From contig JAQBQB010000019.1 of the NCBI GenBank assembly GCA_028287235.1, positions 1 through 64,000 on the forward strand: 64,000 nucleotides of DNA, in the 5' to 3' direction. The notes beneath the pieces are model-generated. The model worked only from the letters and a program-made list of their open reading frames with translations. It was not told the DNA's origin and made no database searches. A program made the translations under genes and the position numbers. Shown in pieces: positions 22,703 to 32,589 of the stretch; positions within the stretch are counted from its first letter, which is position 1; every line of letters starts with the position of its first letter. This DNA is from Gemmatimonadota bacterium (lineage in GTDB: Bacteria; Gemmatimonadota; Gemmatimonadetes; Gemmatimonadales; Gemmatimonadaceae).

Positions 22703-24178
22703 ATGCACGCTGACATAGAAACGATCGCCAAGGCGCTCGATGAGGCAGGCCTCCTCGTCGAGCGCCGCGGAGCGTTACCGCCGGTGCTGTCCGGGATCAC
22801 CGACGATAGCCGCGCAGTGAGCCCCGGCGGACTGTTCGTCGCCGTGCGCGGTACGGAGCGCGATGGGCACGACTACCTCGATGCGGCCGCGACGGCCGGA
22901 GCCTCGGCCGCCATCGTTCAGGACCCGGCCCGAACGACGCTTCCGTCGCTCGTCGTCAAGGACGGACGCCGCGCGGCCGCCGTCGCCGCGGCGGCGGCGT
23001 TCGGCTTCCCGGGGCGCGACCTGCAGCTGGTCGGCGTCACGGGCACGAACGGCAAGACGACCACGGTGAACATGCTCCGCCATCTCCTCGACGAGAGCGC
23101 GGTGCGGAGCGCATCGATCGGCACGCTCGGCGTGTTGGTCGGAAGCGAAGGCACGCCGCTCGACGGCGGCGGTGGTTTGACGACCCCCGGACCGATCGAG
23201 CTGCAGCGACTCTTTCGCGCTCTGCTCGACGCGGGCATCGGGCGCGTGGCGATGGAGGTCTCGTCGCACTCGCTCGACCAGGGCCGCGTGGAAGGCGTGT
23301 TCTTCGACGTCGTGACGTTCACCAACTTCACGCGCGACCATCTCGACTACCACGGCACGATGGAGAGCTACTTCGCCGCCAAGGCGAAGCTGCTCGACCA
23401 TCTGGTGCCCCACGGCACGGTCGTCTACAACGTGGACGACAAAGCGTGGACCGCTCTCAAAACCGACCGCCGGCGCGTCGGCTTCAGCGAGCGCGTGGCA
23501 TCGGCCGAGGTGCATGCGGAGAATGTGCGCTACAGCTCGCGCGGCAGCGACTGGACGGTGCGACTCAATCAGGAACGCGCACCGGTACACCTTCCATTGA
23601 TCGGCGACTTCAACGTCATCAACGCCCTCGGTGCCGCGGCCACGGCCTACGCGCTGGGGCTGCCCTCGACGCGGGTCGCCGAACGGCTGTCGTCGATGCC
23701 GCAGATCCCTGGCCGCCTCGAGGTGCTGCGCGACGCGCCGACGGTGCTGCGCGACTATGCACACACGCCCGACGCGTTGGCGCGCGCGCTCGACGCCGTG
23801 CGTCCCTTTACGCCCGACCGGCTGATCGTCGTGTTCGGATGCGGCGGAGATCGCGACCGCGGCAAGCGTCCCGAGATGGGGGCGATCGCCGAAGACAAGG
23901 CCGACATCGCCATCGTGACGAGCGACAATCCGCGCACCGAGGATCCCGAAGCGATCCTCGACGACATCGAGAAGGGAATGAAGAAGGACAACCACGAGCG
24001 CATCGAAGATCGGAGGGCGGCGATCGCGCGCGCCTTGAAGCTCGCCACGCCTCGCGATGTGATCGTGCTCGCAGGAAAAGGCCACGAGACGTACCAGGTT
24101 CGTGGAACCACCAAGCTGCCCTTCGACGAGAAGATCATCGTGAACGAACTGTCGCACGACCTCGGTCCCGACCGATGA
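22703..24178 (+). CDS. murE: UDP-MurNAc-tripeptide synthetase MurE, meso-DAP type
   Basis: 491 aa. ATP-binding GTNGKTTT, the MurE-type THF-like AMEVSSHSLDQGRV and DHLDYHGT segments, DYAHTPDAL and the late DNPR motif (SDNPRTEDP) that goes with meso-diaminopimelate rather than lysine, then AGKGHETYQ. It adds the third amino acid to UDP-MurNAc-dipeptide in the cytoplasm. The ATG begins right after the ftsI TAA; the stop overlaps murF by 4 bp. Confidence 0.96.
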   Translation: MHADIETIAKALDEAGLLVERRGALPPVLSGITDDSRAVSPGGLFVAVRGTERDGHDYLDAAATAGASAAIVQDPARTTLPSLVVKDGRRAAAVAAAAAFGFPGRDLQLVGVTGTNGKTTTVNMLRHLLDESAVRSASIGTLGVLVGSEGTPLDGGGGLTTPGPIELQRLFRALLDAGIGRVAMEVSSHSLDQGRVEGVFFDVVTFTNFTRDHLDYHGTMESYFAAKAKLLDHLVPHGTVVYNVDDKAWTALKTDRRRVGFSERVASAEVHAENVRYSSRGSDWTVRLNQERAPVHLPLIGDFNVINALGAAATAYALGLPSTRVAERLSSMPQIPGRLEVLRDAPTVLRDYAHTPDALARALDAVRPFTPDRLIVVFGCGGDRDRGKRPEMGAIAEDKADIAIVTSDNPRTEDPEAILDDIEKGMKKDNHERIEDRRAAIARALKLATPRDVIVLAGKGHETYQVRGTTKLPFDEKIIVNELSHDLGPDR

Positions 24179-25581
24179 GCACGACGCCGCCAGCCGTCGC
24201 GCCGTCGGATTTCTGGACCATGAACCGCGCCGCCGACGCGCTCGGGCCGTTGTCGCCGGTGAACGTGCCGCGCGGGTCGAGCGTGTTTGGCCGCGTGTGG
24301 ACCGATACACGCACGATTCAGCCCGGCGACCTGTTCGTGGCGCTCGTCGGCGAGAAATTCGACGCCCACGATTTCCTGAAGGACGCGGTCGCGCAGGGCG
24401 CGAGTGGCGTCGTCGTCTCGAAGGTCGAGACGACGCGCGATCTCGGTGTGCCCGTCTATCAGGTGAGCGATACGCTCGTGGCGCTCGGCGCACTCGGGAC
24501 CTTTCGGCGGCGCGCCTGGAACAAGCCCGTCGTGGGAGTCGTGGGTACGAACGGAAAGACGAGCACCAAGGAGCTCATCAAGGCGGCGCTGGGCAGCGTC
24601 CTCGAAGTGCATGCGACCACGGGCAATCTGAACAATCTCATCGGCGTTCCGCTCACGCTGCTCGCGATTCCCGACGCGGCCGACGTGGCGGTGGTGGAGA
24701 TGGGGACGAACCAGCCCGGCGAGGTGCCGCGGCTGCGCGCCATCGTCGAGCCGAACGTGACCGTGGTCACCTCGGTGGCCGAGGAACATCTCGAGGGACT
24801 TGGCGACCTCGCCGGAGTGCTGAAGGAGGAGCTGTCCGCGGCCGAAGGCGTTCCGGTCGCGATCGTCCCGTCGTCGCAACCGGAAGTCGTGGACGCCGCG
24901 CGCATCCGCGCCAAGCGTACCGTAGCGGCGGGCCTCGCCGACGGTGACCTGAAGCCGACGGCGTGGAGTGTCGATCCCGACGGCCGCGGACGGATGACGG
25001 TCGACGGCGTGGACATCACGCTGCCACTCCGCGGTGTTCACAATCTCCGTAATGCGATGCTCGCGCTGGCCGTGGCTCGCGAGCTCGGTGTGTCGATCGC
25101 GGACGCGGGACGGGGCATTGGCGCGATGCCGGTGCCGCCCATGCGCGTGAACGTCGAGCAGCACGGCTCGGCGACGTTGATCAACGACGCCTACAACTCC
25201 AATCCCGGCTCGGCGCGGGCGGCGCTCGAGCTGTTGCAGCACGCCGGGGCGGGGCGCCAGCGCGTCGCGGTGCTCGGCACGATGCTGGAGCTCGGGCCGC
25301 AGACGCCGCGCCTCCACGACGAGGTGGCGGGCGACGCGCTCGCCGGCGGCGTGGAGGTCGTGGCGGCGATCGGCGAGTTCGCCTCGGCGCTGGGGCGTAT
25401 CGCGCCAGGGGATTCGCGCGTCATTGTTGCCGACGACGTCGACGCGCTCTGGGCGAAGCTGTCGTCGCGTCTCGCACCGGACGCCGTTATTCTCCTCAAA
25501 GGCTCGCGCGGCATGCGTCTCGAGCGCCTCGTGGCTCCGATCTCCGAATGGGCGAAGCAGACCCTAGATCCTCAACCCTAG
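24175..25581 (+). CDS. murF: UDP-MurNAc-pentapeptide synthetase MurF
   Basis: 468 aa. GVVGTNGKTSTKEL P-loop, NLNNLIGVPLTLL, VVEMGTNQPGE and INDAYNSNPGSARAAL are the standard MurF signatures. It adds D-Ala-D-Ala to the UDP-MurNAc-tripeptide. The ATG at 24175 overlaps the murE stop as ATGA; the frame is open further upstream but only inside murE. The last codons (TLDPQP) and the stop lie in a small ACCCTAGA direct repeat. No ddl gene is present in this cluster to supply D-Ala-D-Ala. Confidence 0.96.
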   Translation: MSTTPPAVAPSDFWTMNRAADALGPLSPVNVPRGSSVFGRVWTDTRTIQPGDLFVALVGEKFDAHDFLKDAVAQGASGVVVSKVETTRDLGVPVYQVSDTLVALGALGTFRRRAWNKPVVGVVGTNGKTSTKELIKAALGSVLEVHATTGNLNNLIGVPLTLLAIPDAADVAVVEMGTNQPGEVPRLRAIVEPNVTVVTSVAEEHLEGLGDLAGVLKEELSAAEGVPVAIVPSSQPEVVDAARIRAKRTVAAGLADGDLKPTAWSVDPDGRGRMTVDGVDITLPLRGVHNLRNAMLALAVARELGVSIADAGRGIGAMPVPPMRVNVEQHGSATLINDAYNSNPGSARAALELLQHAGAGRQRVAVLGTMLELGPQTPRLHDEVAGDALAGGVEVVAAIGEFASALGRIAPGDSRVIVADDVDALWAKLSSRLAPDAVILLKGSRGMRLERLVAPISEWAKQTLDPQP

Positions 25582-25594
25582 ACCCTGCTTCTCC

Positions 25595-26737
25595 GTGCTC
25601 TATCATTTCCTCTACCCGCTCGCCAAACAATTCCGGGTTCTGAACGTGCTGTCGTACATCTCGCTGCGCGCGGTTGGCGCGGCGGTGACGGCGTTGCTGC
25701 TGTCGTTCATCTTCGGCCCCATCATCTTACGGGCGCTGAAGAACCAATCCGTGAATCAGGTCGTGCGCGAAGGCACGCCGTTGTCGCACGCCGGCAAGGG
25801 CACCACGCCGACGATGGGCGGCTTGATCATCCTCAACAGCGCGCTGGTGTCGGTGCTGTTGTGGGGACGATTCAGCCTCAGCCACCCCTATCTGTTCATC
25901 GCCATCCTCGTCACCCTGTGGATGGGCGCGATCGGCTTTCTTGACGATTTTCTCAAGATGCAGCAGAAGAAGCGCGGGGAGAAAAACCGCGGACTCGTCG
26001 AGCGCTACAAGCTCGTGGGGCAGCTCACGGCCGGCTTGGCGCTCGGGTTCTACCTCTGGCACGTGCCCCTCTCGCCGAATCTGCCCGGGGCGTCGACGAC
26101 GCTGCCGTTCTTCAAGTACATCATCGTGATCTTCACGGTGCCGTGGCTGTACGTGGCGTTCACGACGTTCATCCTCGTGGGCACCAGCAACGCCGTGAAC
26201 ATTACCGACGGTCTCGACGGACTGGCGGCCGGGTTGTCGGCGATCGCATTCGGCACGTTCGCGATCTTTTCGTACATCATCGGCCGCGTGGACTACAGCC
26301 GATATCTCCAGCTCTTCTATCTCCAGGACTCCGGCGAGCTGACGGTGTTCTGCCTCGCGATCGTCGGCGCGCTGATCGGTTTTCTCTGGTATAACGCCCA
26401 CCCGGCGCAGATTTTCATGGGCGACACCGGGTCGCTCGCGCTCGGCGGCGCGCTGGGCGCGGTGGCGATCCTGCTCAAGTCGGAGTTTGTCCTCGCCTTC
26501 GTCGGCGCGGTGTTCGTCGCCGAGATGATGTCGGTGATCCTGCAGCGCTTCGTTTTCAAATACCGCAAGAAGCGACACGGGCTGGAGTACGCCCAGGCGC
26601 ACCGGGTGTTCAAACGAGCGCCGCTGCACCATCATTTCGAGGAGACCGGTTGGCAGGAGACCCAGGTGGTCGTCCGGTTTTGGATTCTTGGAATTCTCTG
26701 CGCGTTCTTTGCCTTGAGCACCCTCAAGCTTCGTTAG
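25595..26737 (+). CDS. mraY: Phospho-MurNAc-pentapeptide transferase MraY
   Basis: 380 aa polytopic membrane enzyme. Signatures: GTPTMGG-like TTPTMGGLIIL, FLDDFLKMQQKK, NAVNITDGLDGLA, FMGDTGSLALGG and the HHHFE motif near the C-terminus. MraY makes lipid I on undecaprenyl phosphate at the inner membrane. The start is GTG 25595, 13 bp after murF, with no clear Shine-Dalgarno. The length is about 20 residues longer than E. coli MraY, mostly between the first helices. Confidence 0.96.
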   Translation: MLYHFLYPLAKQFRVLNVLSYISLRAVGAAVTALLLSFIFGPIILRALKNQSVNQVVREGTPLSHAGKGTTPTMGGLIILNSALVSVLLWGRFSLSHPYLFIAILVTLWMGAIGFLDDFLKMQQKKRGEKNRGLVERYKLVGQLTAGLALGFYLWHVPLSPNLPGASTTLPFFKYIIVIFTVPWLYVAFTTFILVGTSNAVNITDGLDGLAAGLSAIAFGTFAIFSYIIGRVDYSRYLQLFYLQDSGELTVFCLAIVGALIGFLWYNAHPAQIFMGDTGSLALGGALGAVAILLKSEFVLAFVGAVFVAEMMSVILQRFVFKYRKKRHGLEYAQAHRVFKRAPLHHHFEETGWQETQVVVRFWILGILCAFFALSTLKLR

Positions 26738-26746
26738 AATAGAGTC

Positions 26747-28138
26747 ATGGCACGTAATTCAGATCCGGCGATGCGGTCGGAATGGCTGCGCGGCGAGATT
26801 GCCGTCGTGGGCCTGGCGAGAAGTGGCCGAGCGGCCGCGCAGTTGCTGAGCCGGGCCGGCTCGGATGTGTATGCGTCCGATGCGGGCAGGTCGCCCGAGC
26901 TCGAGGCCACGGCCGTCGAGCTCCACCACGACCAAGTCGACGTCCAGCTGGGGGGACACGACCTGGAGCGCATCGCGCGGGCATCGCTCGTCGTCGCGAG
27001 TCCCGGCGTTCCACCGAATGCGCCGCCGTTCGTCGCCGCGCGAAACGCGGGCGTCGAGATCGTGAGCGAGGTCGAGATTGGGCTGCGTTTTCTGCCGCGC
27101 CTGAGCTACGTCGCGATCACTGGCACGAACGGAAAGACGACGACCACGGCGCTCGTCAGCCATCTGCTCGAGGCGATCGGGCGGCGCACGGCGGCGGCGG
27201 GCAACATCGGCACGCCGCTCACCGAGCTGGCGATGCAGCAGTCGCCCCCCGACTGGGTGGCGCTCGAAGTCTCGTCGTTCCAGCTGCACGATACGCCGAG
27301 CATCAAGCCGAACGTGGGCGTGCTGACGAACCTGTCCGCGAACCACCTCGACCGGTACGACAGCGTCGACGAGTACTTCGCCGACAAGGCGCAGCTCTTT
27401 CGGAATGCCACGGCCGAGTCGCACTGGGTGACCAACGCCGACGACGCCGACGTGCAGTCGATGACGGAGCACGTGGCCGGAATGCAGTGCCGCTTTTCCG
27501 TCCGCGGCAAGAGCGACGCCTACTTCGATCGTGCGGCCGCGCAGCTCGTGGTGCTCGGCCACCCGCTGATTCACCGCGATCAGCTGCCGCTCCTCGGCGA
27601 CCACAACGTTGCCAACGCCCTTGCCGCCTGCCTGGCGGTGATGATCGCCGACCGCGAGCATCGGACTCCTCGCGCGCTCGAGCAGATGGGGAGCGCGATG
27701 AAAACGTTCAATGCCCTCGAGCATCGTATCGAGACGGTGGGCGAGTTCGACGGTGTGAGCTGGATCAACGACTCCAAGTCGACCAACGTGGCGTCGACGC
27801 TGGTGGCGTTGCGCGGCATGTCCAGGCCGACGGTACTGCTGTTGGGTGGCAAGCACAAAGGCGAGCCCTACACTGATCTAATCCCCGAGCTCCGGCGCAC
27901 GGGCCGATCGGTCGTCGCCTATGGCGAGGCGGCGCCGCTGATCGAGAAAGATCTCGGCGGCGCGGTGCCGTTGACGCGCCTCGGATCGTCGTTCGAGGAA
28001 GTCGTCGCCACGGCGCGGCGGCTCGCGCAGCGGGGCGACGTCGTACTGTTGTCGCCCGCCTGCTCGAGCTACGACATGTTCGACAATTACGAGCAGCGGG
28101 GCAGCGTGTTCAAGCAGATGGCGCCGGGAGCCCGCTGA
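26747..28138 (+). CDS. murD: UDP-MurNAc-L-alanine:D-glutamate ligase MurD
   Basis: 463 aa. Rossmann N-domain (GEIAVVGLARSGRAAAQLL), GTNGKTTTT P-loop, ALEVSSFQL, NLSANHLDRY and WINDSKSTN, with the C-terminal LLLGGKHKG segment. MurD adds D-glutamate to UDP-MurNAc-L-Ala. The ATG is 9 bp after mraY. The usual order mraY-murD-ftsW-murG-murC is preserved. Confidence 0.96.
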   Translation: MARNSDPAMRSEWLRGEIAVVGLARSGRAAAQLLSRAGSDVYASDAGRSPELEATAVELHHDQVDVQLGGHDLERIARASLVVASPGVPPNAPPFVAARNAGVEIVSEVEIGLRFLPRLSYVAITGTNGKTTTTALVSHLLEAIGRRTAAAGNIGTPLTELAMQQSPPDWVALEVSSFQLHDTPSIKPNVGVLTNLSANHLDRYDSVDEYFADKAQLFRNATAESHWVTNADDADVQSMTEHVAGMQCRFSVRGKSDAYFDRAAAQLVVLGHPLIHRDQLPLLGDHNVANALAACLAVMIADREHRTPRALEQMGSAMKTFNALEHRIETVGEFDGVSWINDSKSTNVASTLVALRGMSRPTVLLLGGKHKGEPYTDLIPELRRTGRSVVAYGEAAPLIEKDLGGAVPLTRLGSSFEEVVATARRLAQRGDVVLLSPACSSYDMFDNYEQRGSVFKQMAPGAR

Positions 28139-28152
28139 GCATCTCGAATACG

Positions 28153-29379
28153 ATGAGCAGGAACCCTTCGAAGCAGTCGCGAACGCAATCGCGGGCGCAG
28201 TCGCGGGCCGCCGCGATCACGGCCGACGTGCGCGAGCGCTGGCGCATGGGCCCGGAAGCGCGCGGCCTGATGCTCGTGAGTGCCGTGCTCATCGCATTCG
28301 GGCTCGCGGTGCTGTACAGCGCGAGCGCCTTCGTGGCGATGAACGAGCGCGGCAACAGCGCGTACTTTCTGACGAAGCAGCTCACCGGCGTCGCGGCGGG
28401 GATGGTCGCGTTCGCGGTCGCCGCGAAGTTCGACGCGGAAAAGCTGCGCGAATGGGCCTGGCCGATCATGTGGTTCACGATCGTGACGATGGCTGCCGTG
28501 CTCTTTCTTCCGGAAAGGATTGCCCCCACGATCCACGGCTCGCGCCGGTTTCTCTTCGGCGCCTCGTTCCAGCCGTCGGAGTTCGGCAAGCTCGCGGTGG
28601 TCGTCTGGGTTGCGATGCTCGTCGTCAAGAAGGGCGACAGCCTGCGCCGGCTGACGAAGGGGCTCGTGCCCTTTCTCGTCATCATCGGCCTGCTCGACGT
28701 GCTCGCGGCGCTCGAGCCCGACCTGTCGGTCGCCATGCTTTACACTTTGCTCATGGCGCTGCTGCTCTTCGTCGGCGGGGCGCGGATGAGCCATTTCGTC
28801 GCGCTGGCCGCCATGTGCCTGCCAATGGCGTTGACCAAGATCGAGAAGTGGCGGTACGCGGTCGCGCGCATCACGGCGTTTCTGCACCCCGGCAACGCGC
28901 CGGCAACCGTGAGCTTCCAGCTTCAGCAATCGTTGATCGCCGTGGGCTCGGGGGAGCTCACGGGGCGGGGCTTCGGCAAGGGCATGCAGCAGGCGTCGTT
29001 CGTGCCTTTTCCGTACAGCGACTTCGTGGCGAGCGTGGTCGGGGAGGAATGGGGCTTCATCGGGATCGCGGGCATCACGATTGCCTTTGCTCTCTACGCC
29101 CTGCTCGGCTTCCGGATCGCGCGGCAGGCGCGGAGCCCGTTCCTCCAACTCGTGGCGGTCGGACTGACCTTCACCACCGTGCTCACGGCCTTCTTGCACA
29201 TCGGCGTCGTGATCGGCCTGTTGCCGACCACGGGGCTGACGCTCCCGTTCGTGTCGTTCGGGCGCTCCAACCTCGTGCTCACGATGCTCTTTACCGGAAT
29301 TCTCGTGAACATCGGGAGCAACAAGGAGCGCGTCATCGGAAGTGGTGCGACTGATCCCTTGGCGCTTGCCACGGCATAG
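28153..29379 (+). CDS. ftsW: SEDS peptidoglycan polymerase FtsW
   Basis: 408 aa with about ten membrane helices. A basic, Gln/Arg-rich cytoplasmic tail (SKQSRTQSRAQSRAAA) precedes the first helix. SEDS landmarks: FQPSEFGKLAVVVW, LEPDLSVAM, the FVPFPYSDFVASVVGEEWG loop and the GLLPTTGLTLPFVSFG C-terminal signature. FtsW polymerises septal glycan strands with FtsI. ATG 14 bp after murD. RodA is the related alternative, but location within the cluster favours FtsW. Confidence 0.94.
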   Translation: MSRNPSKQSRTQSRAQSRAAAITADVRERWRMGPEARGLMLVSAVLIAFGLAVLYSASAFVAMNERGNSAYFLTKQLTGVAAGMVAFAVAAKFDAEKLREWAWPIMWFTIVTMAAVLFLPERIAPTIHGSRRFLFGASFQPSEFGKLAVVVWVAMLVVKKGDSLRRLTKGLVPFLVIIGLLDVLAALEPDLSVAMLYTLLMALLLFVGGARMSHFVALAAMCLPMALTKIEKWRYAVARITAFLHPGNAPATVSFQLQQSLIAVGSGELTGRGFGKGMQQASFVPFPYSDFVASVVGEEWGFIGIAGITIAFALYALLGFRIARQARSPFLQLVAVGLTFTTVLTAFLHIGVVIGLLPTTGLTLPFVSFGRSNLVLTMLFTGILVNIGSNKERVIGSGATDPLALATA

Positions 29380-29403
29380 CGCCGGCGCGGAGCGGGCGGC
29401 AGC

Positions 29404-30504
29404 GTGACGCGCATCGTCTTCGCGGGCGGCGGCACGGGCGGCCACCTGTATCCGGGCATCGCGATCGCGCGCGCGCTCGTGCGCCAACGTTCGTCGATCG
29501 AGCCGTTCTTCGTCGGCGCGCTCCGCGGCATCGAGCGCGAGGTGCTGCCGAAGACCGAATTTCCGCACCTGCTGCTCGACCTGCATCCGCTTTACCGGCC
29601 GGCGGTGTGGCACAACTGGAAGACCGTTGCCGGAGCTGCCGGCGCGTGGCGGCGGATTGGCGCCATGGTCGCCGAGGACCGGCCGGCGGTCGTCGTGGGA
29701 ACGGGAGGCTACGCCGCGGGGATCATGCTGGCGTACAGCGTCGTACACCGGCTACCGATCGTCCAGCAGGCGGGCGACAGCGTTCCGGGTCTCACCGCGC
29801 GCGCCTTCAGCCGCTGGTCGCGTGAGATATACCTGAATTTTCCCGAGGCGGCGCGGGTGCTCCAGGCGCATCACGAGGGCTCGCTCGTCGATACGGGCGC
29901 GCCGATCGAGCCGCCGCCTGCTCCGCTGCCGGACAAGCACCTCGCCCGGGAGCGCTGGGGATTTCCGCGATCGGGCGGGCACGTGCTCTTGATCTACGGC
30001 GGAAGTCAGGGGTCGCTGGCGATCAATCGCGCGGTGGGTGAGTGGATCGACCGCGGCCTGCCGGACAATCTGTACGTGATCTGGGGCACGGGCCGCGCGA
30101 CGTACGAGCAGTTCAAGCACTTCGAGAGTCCGCAGGTGCGCGTGCGCGACTACCTGGCGCCGATCGGCGACGCCTACGCGGCGACGGACGTCGCGTTGGC
30201 GCGCGCCGGCGCGATGACGACCGCCGAGCTGTTCGCGTGGGGCATTCCCGGCGTGCTCATTCCACTGCCGACCGCCGCCGCCGATCACCAGGCGACGAAC
30301 GCGGTGACGCTCGAGCGCGCCGGCGCGGCAATTCACATTCCGCAGACGCAGCTCACCGTGGAACGGCTCGATGGAACGCTGGGCCGGCTCATGCACGATC
30401 CGGCCGAGCTCGCGCGCCTCGCCGCGGGCGCGCGGGCACGGGCACGGCCGCAGGCAGCGGTGGAGATCGCGAAGCGGATTGTAGCGATCGTGGACGGCGT
30501 CTAA
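29404..30504 (+). CDS. murG: Lipid II synthase MurG
   Basis: 366 aa. GT-B glycosyltransferase with the N-terminal GGGTGGHLYPGIAIA loop, LLIYGGSQGSLAINRAV opening the second domain and the UDP-GlcNAc site RAGAMTTAELFAWG then the Gln-containing DHQATNA. It transfers GlcNAc to lipid I on the inner face of the membrane. The start is GTG 29404, 24 bp after ftsW; the preceding GGAGCGGGCGGCAGC is purine-rich and may serve as ribosome-binding site. Confidence 0.95.
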   Translation: MTRIVFAGGGTGGHLYPGIAIARALVRQRSSIEPFFVGALRGIEREVLPKTEFPHLLLDLHPLYRPAVWHNWKTVAGAAGAWRRIGAMVAEDRPAVVVGTGGYAAGIMLAYSVVHRLPIVQQAGDSVPGLTARAFSRWSREIYLNFPEAARVLQAHHEGSLVDTGAPIEPPPAPLPDKHLARERWGFPRSGGHVLLIYGGSQGSLAINRAVGEWIDRGLPDNLYVIWGTGRATYEQFKHFESPQVRVRDYLAPIGDAYAATDVALARAGAMTTAELFAWGIPGVLIPLPTAAADHQATNAVTLERAGAAIHIPQTQLTVERLDGTLGRLMHDPAELARLAAGARARARPQAAVEIAKRIVAIVDGV

Positions 30505-30538
30505 GCGTTGTTCCACTCGCCGACGTAATTTCATTCAC

Positions 30539-31909
30539 ATGCCGCTTCTCGACTCCACCGACGCGCGTCCAATTCATTTTGTGGGAATTGCCGGCGCCGG
30601 CATGAGCGCATTGGCGCAGCTGTTTCTGCGCCGCGGCGTGCCGATCACCGGCTGCGACGCGAACCCCGGTGCCGCCGACGACCTGCGACGGTTGGGTGTC
30701 ATCGTCGGACCGCACGATCCCGCGCACGTCGACGGCGCGCGTGCGCTCGTCGTGACGTCGGCAATGGCGAAGGACCATCCGGAGCTCGTGCGGGCGCGCG
30801 AGCTGGGCGTGCCGGTGGTGCGCCGCGCCGAGGCGCTCGGCGAAGTCACCGCCAATCGAGAGCTCGTCGGCATCGCGGGCACGCACGGCAAGACGACGAC
30901 GACGGTGATGACGGCCACCGCGCTCGCCGCGGCGGGGGGCGACCCCACGGTGCTCGTGGGCGGACGCGTCGCCACATGGGAAGGGAATCTCCTCGCCGGC
31001 GGCGATCGACTCTACGTCGTAGAGGCCGACGAGTACGATCGCTCCTTTCTCGCGCTCACGCCCACTGTCGCCGTGGTGAATAACATCGAGGCCGACCACC
31101 TCGACATCTACACCGACCTGGCCGACATCAAGGACGCGTTCGCGCAGTTCGTGCGCGGCGCGCGCACCATCGTGCTCTGCGCCGACGACGCCGGTGCCAA
31201 TTCGCTCAAGACGCCAACGGGCCGGGAGGTCATCCGCTTCGGCATCGACTCCGGCGATGCGCGCGTCGTGGCGAAGGGCTTGACGCTCACGCCAAACGGC
31301 TCGTCGTTTCGCGTGCTGTTCGACGACGAGGACCTCGGCGCGGTCGAGCTGCGAATTCCCGGTCGTCACAATGTGCTCAACGCGCTCGCCGCGCTATCGG
31401 GCGGACTCGCCCTCGGCGCGACGGTGCCCGACATGGCGCGTGGGCTCGCGACGTACGCGGGCGTCGAGCGCCGCTTTCAACGCCTGGGCGAAGCGCGCGG
31501 CGTGGCGGTCGTCGACGACTATGCGCACAATCCGGGCAAGGTGGCCGCGGTGGTCGCCACGGCGCGCCTCGCCTATCCGGGACGCCGGCTCGTCGTCGCC
31601 TTTCAGCCGCATCTCTACACCCGCACGCGCGATTTCGCCAAGGAGTTCGGCGCATCGCTGGCCGGCGCCGACACGGTGTTTCTCACGGAGATCTACCCGG
31701 CGCGCGAGCAGCCAATCGAAGGCGTGACGTCGCAGCTCGTCGCCGACGCATTGACGTCGTCCGGCGGGTCCGTGGCGTGGCGCGGTGAGCGCCGCGATCT
31801 CGCGGACGCCCTGGCCTCCTCGGTGCGGGATGGCGACATCGTGCTGGTGGTGGGCGCGGGCGACATCACGAAGACGGGGCCCGAGTTGTTGGAACGGCTC
31901 GCGCAATGA
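30539..31909 (+). CDS. murC: UDP-MurNAc:L-alanine ligase MurC
   Basis: 456 aa. FVGIAGAGMSALAQL dinucleotide-like loop, AGTHGKTTTTVM P-loop, EADEYDRSFL, NIEADHLDIY and DDYAHNPGKV are all MurC signatures. It attaches the first amino acid of the stem peptide. ATG 30539, 34 bp after murG; the stop overlaps ftsQ by 4 bp. murB, which normally lies between murC and ftsQ in many genomes, is not here. Confidence 0.96.
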   Translation: MPLLDSTDARPIHFVGIAGAGMSALAQLFLRRGVPITGCDANPGAADDLRRLGVIVGPHDPAHVDGARALVVTSAMAKDHPELVRARELGVPVVRRAEALGEVTANRELVGIAGTHGKTTTTVMTATALAAAGGDPTVLVGGRVATWEGNLLAGGDRLYVVEADEYDRSFLALTPTVAVVNNIEADHLDIYTDLADIKDAFAQFVRGARTIVLCADDAGANSLKTPTGREVIRFGIDSGDARVVAKGLTLTPNGSSFRVLFDDEDLGAVELRIPGRHNVLNALAALSGGLALGATVPDMARGLATYAGVERRFQRLGEARGVAVVDDYAHNPGKVAAVVATARLAYPGRRLVVAFQPHLYTRTRDFAKEFGASLAGADTVFLTEIYPAREQPIEGVTSQLVADALTSSGGSVAWRGERRDLADALASSVRDGDIVLVVGAGDITKTGPELLERLAQ

Positions 31910-32589
31910 GAATGAAGCGCGTCAAGCTGGCCCTCGTCGGCATCGCCGCGCTCCTCTTCGTCGCCTCGCCCCTGTGGGCGCCGCTCTTCCTACGGCGGAT
32001 CGCGTTCTTCCACGTCCGCCGCATCGAGATTCTCGGAACTCGTTATCTTGCCCCGAGTGACATTCTCGCTCGGTTGCACGTCGATACCACGGCGTCGGTC
32101 TGGGATCCCATGGCGCCGCTCGAGCTGCGTGTGGCGGGCCATCCGGAGATCGAACGAGCCGTGGTTCGCCGAAAGATGCCGGGTACCCTCGTCATCGAGG
32201 TCACCGAGCGGATCCCGGTGGCGCTGGTGCAGGCGAACGGAGGCTTTCGCGTGTATGATGCACGTGGAATCCCACTGCCGCTCGACCCGGCGCGGGTTCC
32301 GATCGACGCGCCGGTGCTGATGCAGCGCGATACCGCGCTGCTTCGGCTGCTCGGATCGATGCGGGACCGGATGCCGGCGATGTACGCCAGAGTGATTGCC
32401 GTGAGCCGCGTGGCGAACGGCGAGTTGATGTTCCAGTTCCCGCTGCAACCCGTGCGGGCGTTGCAGGATGTGACGTTGGACCGCCTTGCCGAAATCGAGC
32501 CCGTCGAAGCCGATCTGCTGCACAAACAGCTTCGCGTGGCCGAGATCGATCTTCGCTACCGTGACCAGGTAATCGCCAGACTGCAATGA
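31906..32589 (+). CDS. ftsQ: FtsQ/DivIB-type division protein
   Basis: 227 aa, shorter than E. coli FtsQ. One N-terminal membrane helix (VKLALVGIAALLFVASPLWA), then a POTRA domain (HVRRIEILGTRYLAPSDIL ... HPEIERAVVRRKMPGTLVIE) and a beta domain. FtsQ recruits FtsL/FtsB and later division proteins. It is coupled on both sides by ATGA overlaps with murC and ftsA. The assignment rests on POTRA pattern and synteny. Confidence 0.88.
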   Translation: MRMKRVKLALVGIAALLFVASPLWAPLFLRRIAFFHVRRIEILGTRYLAPSDILARLHVDTTASVWDPMAPLELRVAGHPEIERAVVRRKMPGTLVIEVTERIPVALVQANGGFRVYDARGIPLPLDPARVPIDAPVLMQRDTALLRLLGSMRDRMPAMYARVIAVSRVANGELMFQFPLQPVRALQDVTLDRLAEIEPVEADLLHKQLRVAEIDLRYRDQVIARLQ

